A DNA stretch of 9,194 bases from an uncultured Erysipelotrichaceae bacterium (lineage in GTDB: Bacteria; Bacillota_I; Bacilli_A; RF39; UBA660), in assembly GCA_902766135.1 (NCBI GenBank), contig CACXCK010000114.1, positions 1-9,194 of the forward strand. The letters are read 5' to 3'. A model generated the notes under the pieces. The model did not search any database. It was given only the letters and a program-made list of their open reading frames with translations, and was not told the origin of the DNA. This document shows, in pieces, positions 1 through 5,704 of the stretch. Position numbers and translations under genes: made by a program. Numbering within the stretch: the first letter of the stretch is position 1; each line of letters begins with the position of its first letter.

Positions 1-223
1 ATTCTATTCTGGTTTCGAAGAAAAAGATAGACAAGGAATCATTTTATCTATTGAAAACGCCTATGAAGCAAACGTAAGATATGATGTCGTCGGTGACATT
101 ATGAATGGTAATTATGAACCAATAGAAACTAAAAATAATAGTATTGTAGTATATATTGTAATAGCATCATTAATAGTTATCCTTTTAGCCTCAATGCTTG
201 TCTATTTAAAGAAAAATAAATAA
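1..223 (+). CDS. C-terminal part of a membrane-anchored protein (5' end outside window)
   Basis: The frame is open from base 2 to a TAA at 221-223 and gives the last 73 residues of a larger protein. Residues 1-46 of the fragment are polar and mixed in charge. Residues 47-68 form one clear hydrophobic segment (from SIVVYIVIASL to SMLVYL), and the chain ends in the basic tail KKNK. This is the usual layout of a protein whose bulk lies outside the cell and which is held by a C-terminal membrane helix, with the basic tail as the inside stop. The visible part does not identify a family; exported enzymes and surface proteins of Firmicutes both use this design. It converges on the lipoprotein gene at 251-652, with a shared terminator in the 27-base gap. 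Confidence 0.75.
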   Translation, partial: FYSGFEEKDRQGIILSIENAYEANVRYDVVGDIMNGNYEPIETKNNSIVVYIVIASLIVILLASMLVYLKKNK

Positions 224-253
224 AAAAGAATGTCTTAGACATTCTTATTTTTA
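222..253. terminator. Bidirectional Rho-independent terminator between convergent genes
   Basis: A 9-bp perfect stem AAGAATGTC (226-234) / GACATTCTT (238-246) encloses a 3-base loop. A-rich sequence flanks it on the left (222-227) and T-rich sequence on the right (248-252). The hairpin can therefore stop transcription of the plus-strand gene ending at 223 and of the minus-strand gene ending at 251. Confidence 0.85.
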
Positions 254-652
254 ATTACAAGTAACTTTATCATCAGAATCTTTAGTCATTAGTTCTATAA
301 ATTCTTCTTTAGTTTTTCCAATAGGTGACTCATCTTCAGAATCTGCCATATTTTGATAGTTTTCTATTGTAAGTGTAGTTCCATCACATTTATAATCAAT
401 TTTTTTACTATCATCTTCAGCGAATGAATTAGCTAAAGACATAATACTACAGAATTGATCAGCAGTTTCCGTATCACCAAATATCATAGATGCTTTTACA
501 GCTGAAACCTTATTATTATCTAATGTACCGGTAATTCGAACTTCATAAGTCTTACCATCTTCCTCAATCTTTCCAGAACAAACAACTTCCTTTTTTCCAC
601 AAGCACTAAGAAGTAATAAAGACGCTACTAAAAACACAATACCTTTTTTCAT
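251..652 (-). CDS. Small secreted lipoprotein with four extra cysteines, function unknown
   Basis: The 133-residue product begins MKKGIVFLVASLLLLSAC: a short basic N-region, a hydrophobic core and a lipobox L-S-A-C. It should be cleaved by signal peptidase II and lipidated on Cys18, then sit on the outer face of the membrane. The mature part is acidic and predicted soluble. It has four further cysteines (25, 68, 89, 132), enough for two disulfides. I recognise no ligand-binding motif; small lipoproteins of this type are common in low-GC gut Firmicutes. A TTG codon lies in frame just upstream (653-655), but the ribosome site AGAAAGGAG (661-669) is 8 nt from the ATG at 652, so I take the ATG. 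The gene has its own promoter (676-704) and ends at a bidirectional terminator. Confidence 0.88.
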   Translation of the reverse strand: MKKGIVFLVASLLLLSACGKKEVVCSGKIEEDGKTYEVRITGTLDNNKVSAVKASMIFGDTETADQFCSIMSLANSFAEDDSKKIDYKCDGTTLTIENYQNMADSEDESPIGKTKEEFIELMTKDSDDKVTCN

Positions 653-675
653 CAACAGAACTCCTTTCTATTTAT

Positions 676-704
676 ATAGTACTAAAAAATACTTTAAAAA
701 GCAA
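676..704 (-). promoter_or_regulatory. Promoter of the lipoprotein gene
   Basis: Reading the minus strand, a -35 box TTGCTT (699-704) and a -10 box TACTAT (676-681) are 17 nt apart. The ribosome site follows directly. The -35 box abuts the stop codon (705-707) of the upstream gene, and I see no terminator between the two genes, so read-through from 705-1382 is also possible. Confidence 0.65.
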
Positions 705-1382
705 CTAGATTACTTTCTTTTTGGATAGCCTAAATGTATTGTAATCTAGAAGATATCTATCTTTTAAATAAGCATACTTATTATAAGGTAATTTTGTAAG
801 AAGAACTCTTAAATCATCATCATCTAATAATTCAATAATTCTCTTAAGTTCAAAACAATTTAAAGAAAATACAAATTGTTCTTGCTCAAATTTTTTCCTT
901 ATATTATTGCCTTCTTTAATAGACAATAGAGGCTCTAATATAGTAGGAAATCTATCAAGCATAGTATTTAAATACTCATCATGTAGCAAAGAATAATCAC
1001 TAACCGTTGGAAAACTCATCAAAACATTCAGTGTCTTTTTATCTTCATTTGCATCTTTCTTAAAAAAAGATAAAACAATCGTTAAATCATCATTTGATAA
1101 TTTAGCCACAGAATAATCCATTTGTAACAATTGTTCTATAAAAGAACATATTAATTCCTGAGACATCATTCCTGGCGTTTTAAAATGATTAGGAAGCTCA
1201 TGTAATAAATTTGCAGAATTACTAAAACTAATTACTGTAGTACTTTGATAGTTCATATCATAGAATGTCATACGAATATTAAAAGTATCATTATTATCTT
1301 TAAAAGAATACTCATTTACTATATTCCAAATATAATTAATAATATCCTTATTACTAGTTACAAATCTTTCACTAATATCCAT
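705..1382 (-). CDS. Protein of unknown function, 225 residues, probably cytoplasmic
   Basis: The frame is complete from ATG (1380-1382) to TAG (705-707), with AGAGG (1388-1392) 5 nt upstream of the start. The protein has no signal peptide and no membrane helix. The N-terminal half alternates charged and beta-prone stretches (for example FNIRMTFYDM, TTVISFS). The C-terminal half looks helical and ends in a run of leucine-rich helices with an acidic patch (ELLDDDDLRVLL) and a basic tail (LSKKKVI). It contains only two cysteines and no catalytic motif that I recognise. It lies on the same strand as, and downstream of, the metallopeptidase-like gene but has its own likely promoter, with a terminator in between. 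Any functional tie to its neighbours is speculation. Confidence 0.8.
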   Translation of the reverse strand: MDISERFVTSNKDIINYIWNIVNEYSFKDNNDTFNIRMTFYDMNYQSTTVISFSNSANLLHELPNHFKTPGMMSQELICSFIEQLLQMDYSVAKLSNDDLTIVLSFFKKDANEDKKTLNVLMSFPTVSDYSLLHDEYLNTMLDRFPTILEPLLSIKEGNNIRKKFEQEQFVFSLNCFELKRIIELLDDDDLRVLLTKLPYNKYAYLKDRYLLDYNTFRLSKKKVI

Positions 1383-1410
1383 ACAAACCTCTACTACTAT
1401 ACTTAAGTAA

Positions 1411-1438
1411 ATAATAACATAAAAAGAATAAAAAACAA
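1411..1438 (-). promoter_or_regulatory. Likely promoter of the 225-residue protein gene
   Basis: On the minus strand TTGTTT (1433-1438) is followed after 16 nt by TATTAT (1411-1416). This leaves a leader of roughly 20 nt before the ATG. The region is very AT-rich, so chance matches are possible. Confidence 0.45.
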
Positions 1439-1448
1439 ATAGTTACTC

Positions 1449-1484
1449 AAAAAAATAAAAAAAGACTATTGAAAAATATAGTCT
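1449..1484 (-). terminator. Rho-independent terminator of the metallopeptidase-like gene
   Basis: On the minus strand a 7-bp stem AGACTAT / ATAGTCT (1463-1469 with 1478-1484) with an 8-base loop is followed by a long T-rich run (complement of 1449-1462). It lies 10 bases past the stop codon. The stem is short and AT-rich, but the T-tract is strong. Confidence 0.7.
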
Positions 1485-1494
1485 AAAATTACAT

Positions 1495-2739
1495 TTACAT
1501 TTTTTTAACCTCTGTTTTTTTATTAATAATATTATAAACATTATTAATAAATTCTTGTTTAACAGGAAGCCCAGCAGTTTCATTATTATAAATTTCACTA
1601 AAGTTTAACAATAACTTATCATATTCTTCACCAAAAACATTTTCCAAATAATCACCAACCATTTCGTGTGAGGAAGACATTAAAAATGATGTAATAAAAT
1701 CAATACCAACTTTTTTTATTAAATATAATGATAATTTCACATATGTTTCAACCATTGACTCATCACTTATTACTTTAGAAACCTTATCAAAATCAAAAAA
1801 ATCATCATTTCTAGAATAATACATCAAGTCAGCCATAGTTTCCGTAATACACTCCTCAAAATCTTCAGCATAATTAAGATGATCAAATACATCATCGCGT
1901 AATTTTTTTATATCTTTAGCTGATTTAACCCCATAAAAAATATCTTTCTCGGAATAAGGATGGTAATAACTAGAAGCAAGAAGTAGAGTATTTTTTTCAA
2001 TTGCCTTACTATTTATATTAATGTCTGACATTATTATTTTACTAACTTGGTGATTTTGTGTAGGATCATTTAACTCCTTACCAATACTATGAAGAATCAT
2101 TCTTAATTCATCACCAGGTTCTATCTCTTTAATTTTGTGTTTATAAGAATCTTTTAAATCATCAGTAGTTTTAGTTTTAAAAAATTGTTTTTCAAATATA
2201 TCATAATCCTTTGTTTTTCTATTGTAAGTAAGAACTGTATAACTACCATCTTTATGTTCCTTTAAGCTAATAGGTACATAAACATCTAAGTCCAAGGCCA
2301 AATTATCTCTAAACATATCTGACAATAACATGCGATATTTAAAGAAATCGTGTTTTAAACTATTATTTAAAACATCCATCTTTTCTTGCACATTCAAATA
2401 ATATAAACCATTATTAACTAAAATAACGCGAGTGGAATGAACCATCTCATGAACTATCGTTCGGGCTACTAAATCAACTATTCTACTTATATACATCGGC
2501 TTTAATTTTAATTCATTAATACAAGATTTTAAAAAAGCTTTATCTACAATTATTATATTATTATTGATGTCGTATTCTGCCCACGCATGATAAGTAACAT
2601 TTCCGATTCGTAATTGAATATTCTTGATATAGCTAAATATAGAAGTGTCAAGATTCATAATTGAAATAAAATGGAAAAAATAATCATTTGCTTTCTTACT
2701 GGCTCTTAATAAAATATCTTTTTCATTAATAATACTCAT
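1495..2739 (-). CDS. Putative zinc metallopeptidase (HExxH...ExxxD), 414 residues
   Basis: The protein carries HEMVH at residues 97-101 within a helix-like stretch (VARTIVHEMVHSTR), the zinc-binding and catalytic motif of HExxH metallopeptidases. About 200 residues later, ETMAD (300-304) gives the ExxxD pattern that supplies the third zinc ligand in gluzincins; in thermolysin the gap between the two motifs is much shorter. Preceding the first motif, WAEYDINNNIIIVDKAFL (53-70) looks like the edge strand found before the active-site helix in such enzymes. There is no signal peptide or membrane helix, so it should act in the cytoplasm or leave by a non-Sec route. Residues 150-260 are charged and may be an inserted domain. 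The start is well supported: AAGGAGG lies 5 nt before the ATG. I cannot name a family or substrate. Activity is inferred from motifs alone; a structural or inactive homologue is possible. Confidence 0.75.
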   Translation of the reverse strand: MSIINEKDILLRASKKANDYFFHFISIMNLDTSIFSYIKNIQLRIGNVTYHAWAEYDINNNIIIVDKAFLKSCINELKLKPMYISRIVDLVARTIVHEMVHSTRVILVNNGLYYLNVQEKMDVLNNSLKHDFFKYRMLLSDMFRDNLALDLDVYVPISLKEHKDGSYTVLTYNRKTKDYDIFEKQFFKTKTTDDLKDSYKHKIKEIEPGDELRMILHSIGKELNDPTQNHQVSKIIMSDININSKAIEKNTLLLASSYYHPYSEKDIFYGVKSAKDIKKLRDDVFDHLNYAEDFEECITETMADLMYYSRNDDFFDFDKVSKVISDESMVETYVKLSLYLIKKVGIDFITSFLMSSSHEMVGDYLENVFGEEYDKLLLNFSEIYNNETAGLPVKQEFINNVYNIINKKTEVKKM

Positions 2740-2774
2740 AATATCCTCCTTGAAAATAAGACAAATATACTATT

Positions 2775-2802
2775 AATATATCATAAAAAAACAACTCTTC
2801 AA
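2775..2802 (-). promoter_or_regulatory. Possible promoter of the metallopeptidase-like gene, inside the ssrA terminator
   Basis: On the minus strand an extended -10, TGA-TATATT (TATATT at 2775-2780), has TTGAAG (2797-2802) 16 nt upstream. That -35 match falls in the loop and arm of the ssrA terminator hairpin, so the two signals share sequence. The extended -10 is the stronger part; the -35 is weak evidence. Confidence 0.4.
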
Positions 2803-2811
2803 AAAGAATTG
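2785..2811 (-). terminator. Rho-independent terminator of ssrA
   Basis: On the minus strand CAATTCTT (2804-2811) pairs with AAGAGTTG (2792-2799) across a TTTG loop, with one G-T pair. Seven T residues follow (complement of 2785-2791). It starts 17 bases past the CCA end of tmRNA. Confidence 0.82.
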
Positions 2812-2827
2812 ATTATCCCTAATATAA

Positions 2828-3189
2828 TGGTGGAGCAGAGGGGAGTTGAACCCCTGTCCAAACAACACTTAATCTGAATATCTACAAGTTTAGTTGGAAT
2901 TAGATTTAATTATTATAACCGGATCCAACTCACCAATTATAATAACGATCTTCTATTAAATTCATAAAAGAACTAGAAGCAATTCCTTTATATATCTTAT
3001 TTAAATGAACCCTGATATACCCAATAAGATAAAGTATAACAAAGCCTTCCTATACCTTAAACTAGGCTGCTACTGGAGCAAAAGAAGAGAACGAATAATC
3101 TTCGTCATTTAATTTTAATTTTTGCATTTAAAGTATGCCTACTACTTGCCATCCAAACCAGTAATTGCTGTCGAAACCATTACTGCCCC
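2828..3189 (-). ncRNA. ssrA: tmRNA (transfer-messenger RNA), one-piece, 362 nt
   Basis: tmRNA rescues stalled ribosomes and adds a proteolysis tag. The 5' end GGGGCAG (3183-3189) pairs over 7 bp, with one G-U, with CTGCTCC near the 3' end (2832-2838). Then come the discriminator A and an encoded CCA (2828-2830). The T arm is the perfect AGGGG-TTCAACT-CCCCT, and GGTTTCGAC follows the 5' acceptor strand, both tmRNA hallmarks. The tag frame ends at TAG (3062-3064) with GTA GCA GCC before it. Read back from the stop it gives NDEDYSFSSFAPVAA, with its start near 3109. If translation resumes earlier in the same frame, two or more residues (KL) precede it. The NDED start recalls the E. coli tag NDENYALAA, and the terminal AA is the protease-recognised end. 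The gene has its own strong promoter and terminator. Confidence 0.96.
3062..3109 (-). other. Proteolysis-tag reading frame within tmRNA
   Basis: Fifteen codons plus TAG encode NDEDYSFSSFAPVAA. The exact resume codon cannot be fixed from sequence alone: AAT at 3107-3109 fits by analogy to known NDEN-type tags, while AAA at 3113-3115 would add KL. A GCA lies upstream, but its own frame runs quickly into TGA, so it is not the resume codon of this frame. Confidence 0.75.
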
Positions 3190-3197
3190 GCGAGTTA

Positions 3198-3226
3198 ATT
3201 ATACCATAAATACCTTGCTTTTTCAA
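3198..3226 (-). promoter_or_regulatory. ssrA promoter with extended -10
   Basis: On the minus strand TTGAAA (3221-3226), a 17-nt spacer and TATAAT (3198-3203), preceded by TGG, form a near-consensus sigma-A promoter. The mature tmRNA 5' end lies 8 nt past the -10 box. Only about one or two bases of leader would need trimming. Confidence 0.88.
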
Positions 3227-3243
3227 CAAACATGGTGTATGAT
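3215..3243 (+). promoter_or_regulatory. Promoter of the cysteine-module protein gene, back-to-back with ssrA promoter
   Basis: TTGCTT (3215-3220), a 17-nt spacer and TATGAT (3238-3243) precede the ribosome site AAGGGGAG (3262-3269), which is 6 nt from the ATG at 3276. The -35 box touches the ssrA -35 box (3221-3226) with no base between, so the two promoters share most of their spacer DNA. Confidence 0.72.
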
Positions 3244-3275
3244 ACAACTAATCAAGGCATAAAGGGGAGATTTGT

Positions 3276-5180
3276 ATGTACGATGATGATGAAAAGAGTA
3301 CTAAAAGCAGTAAAAAGAACCACCATGATTTAGATAATAACGAAGAATTTAAAAGGGAAACAGCTGAAGAAATAAAAAAAGAAGTTTTAAAAGAAACTAA
3401 AGAAGAGAAAGTAACTTATGGTATTAAAGCTGACTGGATATCCATCCTTGTTAAGTTTTTCATTGTTTTATTAATAGCTTTCTTTGTAATTTTCATCATT
3501 GTTAAAATCAGAAATATAGGCTCTAAGAACTATTTTGATGAAACAATTGAACGTATGAGACAAACAGCTTACGTCTATTATAAAGTAAAAAACCACCGTC
3601 CAGTTGAAAACGGTGAAAGAGTAGAGATGACTCTTGGCGATATGATGGAGGCTAACCTAATTCAAGAATTAAAAGGCAAAGCGGAAAGCTGTAATAAAGA
3701 TTATAGCTACGTATCCCTAACTAAAAAAGAAAGTGAAGACGACCTATATGACCTAGGCGTATACTTAACATGTAATGGGGAAGCTAAAAATGCCAATTAT
3801 GACGTAGAGTATAAAGAAGATGAAACCGAAGCCAACACAAAAGAAAAAACAATTCTTTACGAATTAAAAAGAAATACAACAAACAAATATGAATACACTT
3901 GTCCAGATGGCTACACCTTAGATGGAACTCACTGCCAAGCTTCACAAGAAGTTAAAACAACCACTGCAAGACCAATATATAGAACTACTCCTACTATTAA
4001 TACAAGTGCTCGTTACAAATATCAAGGCTACAATTACGAATATATAGATCCAATAATTGAGACAACACCTGAAAGCTACAAATGTAGCACAGACTATGTT
4101 TTAGAAGGAACAAATTGTATTAAAGAAACCGAAGCAAACTATAAAAAGAAATATGACTACACTTGTCCTAGTGGCTCTACACTTATCGGAACTAATTGTC
4201 TCCAAGAAACAACGCCATATTCAACTAATGAAGAAGCATACTGTTCAAAAGGCACACTAAGAAATGGCAAGTGTTACCAAACAACTAAATATTCTGTCAA
4301 ATGTACTGAAGGTAATAAAGACTCTAATACAAACTCTTGCTACATAACATACACAGCCAAAAAAGAATTAAGTGATTGGTTGTTTGATGGTAAAAAGACT
4401 TATAGTGCTAGTTATGATCCAAAGGATACAGATAAGAAAAAATATGAATATGATTATGAAAAAACAAATGGCCAAATAGTCTATAAAGTTTATATCAAAA
4501 AATACCAAAGTGTCTGTGATGCTGGTGACGAAATAAAAGGTAACTTATGCCGTCACTATTCCAAAAACTATGAAAGAAGATATTGTTCTTCATCAAGCTA
4601 TCAATTAAGTTCAGATGAATCAGAGTGCTACAAAACAACAGAGCCTAAATATCGTAATATAAAAACTACATATTTATGTCCAACAGGATACACCAAAAAA
4701 GGAACAGGTACATCAACTAGATGTATAAAATACACAAAAGCAACTAAAAAAGAAATAAGTATTCCTTACTGTGCCTCTAATTACACTCTAACAAGCGATA
4801 ATAAATGCGTACGAACTGTAAAAGCAACCCAAATAGAAAGCAAAATTTATTATTCTTGTAAAGAAGGTTATACAAAAAAAGGTAGTGGTTCAAGTACAAT
4901 ATGCTACAAAAAGACTACTAATGAAGGATACTATTACTGTGCTAATTCATCTGCAAGATTAGAAGGAAAACGCTGCATCATAGATGGTACTACAACATTT
5001 AAAGGATATCTATGCCCAACAGGTTATAAATTATCCGGAAATACATGCTATCGTACAACTACAGGTGCAAGAATAAAAGCTACTAAAGAATATGGTACGA
5101 GCGAAAATGAGGAAATTATCTGGAGTAAAGATAAAAAAGTAGCAGGATGGACATTTACAGGTAATACTAAAGAAGTATAA
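3276..5180 (+). CDS. Single-pass surface protein with 12 tandem two-cysteine modules
   Basis: Residues 1-53 are highly charged (Lys/Glu-rich, probably helical) and should lie in the cytoplasm. Residues 54-78 are one long hydrophobic helix without a cleavage site, so the rest is outside. Residues 85-168 look like a small pilin-like domain: an amphipathic helix (YFDETIERMRQTAYVYYKV), a Pro-containing turn, a second helix (LGDMMEANLIQELKG), then a strand region bounded by Cys139 and Cys166. Residues 206-595 hold 12 modules of the form C-x(9-14)-C, typically CPxGYTLxGTxC; the pairs run from C209/C220 to C580/C591. All 26 cysteines of the protein fall outside the membrane. A 58-residue cysteine-free insert (356-413) with DWLFDG and the C-terminal end with GWTFTG share a W-x-F-x-G motif. 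I do not know its function; adhesion or a surface-layer role is a guess. It is monocistronic, with its own promoter and terminator. Confidence 0.85.
   Translation: MYDDDEKSTKSSKKNHHDLDNNEEFKRETAEEIKKEVLKETKEEKVTYGIKADWISILVKFFIVLLIAFFVIFIIVKIRNIGSKNYFDETIERMRQTAYVYYKVKNHRPVENGERVEMTLGDMMEANLIQELKGKAESCNKDYSYVSLTKKESEDDLYDLGVYLTCNGEAKNANYDVEYKEDETEANTKEKTILYELKRNTTNKYEYTCPDGYTLDGTHCQASQEVKTTTARPIYRTTPTINTSARYKYQGYNYEYIDPIIETTPESYKCSTDYVLEGTNCIKETEANYKKKYDYTCPSGSTLIGTNCLQETTPYSTNEEAYCSKGTLRNGKCYQTTKYSVKCTEGNKDSNTNSCYITYTAKKELSDWLFDGKKTYSASYDPKDTDKKKYEYDYEKTNGQIVYKVYIKKYQSVCDAGDEIKGNLCRHYSKNYERRYCSSSSYQLSSDESECYKTTEPKYRNIKTTYLCPTGYTKKGTGTSTRCIKYTKATKKEISIPYCASNYTLTSDNKCVRTVKATQIESKIYYSCKEGYTKKGSGSSTICYKKTTNEGYYYCANSSARLEGKRCIIDGTTTFKGYLCPTGYKLSGNTCYRTTTGARIKATKEYGTSENEEIIWSKDKKVAGWTFTGNTKEV
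3891..5060 (+). repeat. Tandem cysteine-module repeat region within the surface protein gene
   Basis: Twelve degenerate coding repeats, each containing two Cys codons. The spacing between the paired Cys is 10 to 15 residues. The best preserved are at residues 206-222, 294-310, 465-485, 525-545 and 577-593. Residues 468-511 and 528-567 form a repeated long-short pair (15 then 12 residues between Cys positions) with a period near 60 residues, with GYTKKGTG and GYTKKGSG as matching cores. This suggests growth by duplication of two-module units. Confidence 0.8.
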
Positions 5181-5200
5181 AAACATATACTTCTTTTTTT
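5169..5200 (+). terminator. Rho-independent terminator overlapping the stop codon of the surface protein gene
   Basis: An 11-bp perfect stem AAAGAAGTATA (5169-5179) / TATACTTCTTT (5186-5196) with a 6-base loop is followed by Ts to 5200. The stop codon TAA (5178-5180) lies at the top of the left arm. Confidence 0.85.
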
Positions 5201-5213
5201 GAAATCTAATTAA

Positions 5214-5242
5214 TTTACTAAGTAAAACATTCGTGTTATAAT
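5214..5242 (+). promoter_or_regulatory. Promoter of the PH-like/propeller/LysM gene unit
   Basis: TTTACT (5214-5219) and TATAAT (5237-5242) are 17 nt apart, with TGT directly before the -10 box (extended -10). Transcription should begin near 5249. That rules out the ATG at 5249 as a start and supports the ATG at 5264. Confidence 0.75.
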
Positions 5243-5263
5243 TAAAACATGAGGAGTGAAATT

Positions 5264-5704
5264 ATGAATTGTTATGATTTAGCTAAGAGATTCAAAAGAA
5301 AGTATCCTGGAACTGTTGCATGGCGAATATTTCAAAATGCCAATATTGTTGATATGCATATTAATCCAAATGAAACGGTAAGCTATGCTTTTGCCGGTCA
5401 AAAAAATGACAGTCCCCTAGACTTTTTTCAAACAGCAGTCGTGGCCTTAACAGATAAAAGAGTATTAATCGGACAAAAAAGACTAATATTTGGTTATTCA
5501 TTAAGCAGCATTACTCCAGACATGTATAATGATATGCAAATATATCAAGGTATAATATGGGGGAAAATTGTTATAGACACAATTAAAGAGACAGTAGTAA
5601 TATCTAATTTATCTAAAAAAGCCTTAATAGAGATTGAAACCGTTATTTCTGACTTTATGATGAGAGAAAAGAAAAAATATGGCCAAAAAACTAAAAACGA
5701 TTAA
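5264..5704 (+). CDS. Bacterial PH-like domain protein, 146 residues
   Basis: The core at residues 35-132 has the pattern of the small bacterial pleckstrin-homology-like fold. It runs NPNETVSYAFAG, then a strand pair ALTDKRVLIGQKRLIFGYSL, a loop with SSITPDM, a strand GKIVIDTIKETVVISNL and a final helix KKALIEIETVISDFMM. The string ALTDKRVLI is typical of these domains in Firmicutes, where they are thought to be soluble or membrane-associated and are mostly uncharacterised. No signal peptide or membrane helix is seen. The ATG at 5264 is chosen because GAGGAG (5251-5256) lies 7 nt upstream; an in-frame ATG at 5249 has no ribosome site. The last 26 bases overlap the next gene, so translation of the two is probably coupled. 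Confidence 0.78.
   Translation: MNCYDLAKRFKRKYPGTVAWRIFQNANIVDMHINPNETVSYAFAGQKNDSPLDFFQTAVVALTDKRVLIGQKRLIFGYSLSSITPDMYNDMQIYQGIIWGKIVIDTIKETVVISNLSKKALIEIETVISDFMMREKKKYGQKTKND

Noticed and set aside
653..655. TTG as start of the lipoprotein gene
   Set aside because: The ATG right after it has better spacing (8 nt) to AGAAAGGAG and gives a standard MKK lipoprotein signal.
1495..2828. Genomic island inserted at the 3' end of ssrA
   Set aside because: ssrA is a common integration site, but I see no integrase, no second copy of the tmRNA 3' end and no shift in composition in the window.
3110..3127. GCA upstream in tmRNA as the resume codon
   Set aside because: In that frame the reading meets TGA after six codons and does not end in the typical AA; the frame ending in VAA-TAG is clearly the tag.
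5249..5263. Upstream ATG for the PH-like gene
   Set aside because: The codons after it contain the GAGGAG ribosome site used by the ATG at 5264, and it sits at the predicted transcription start.
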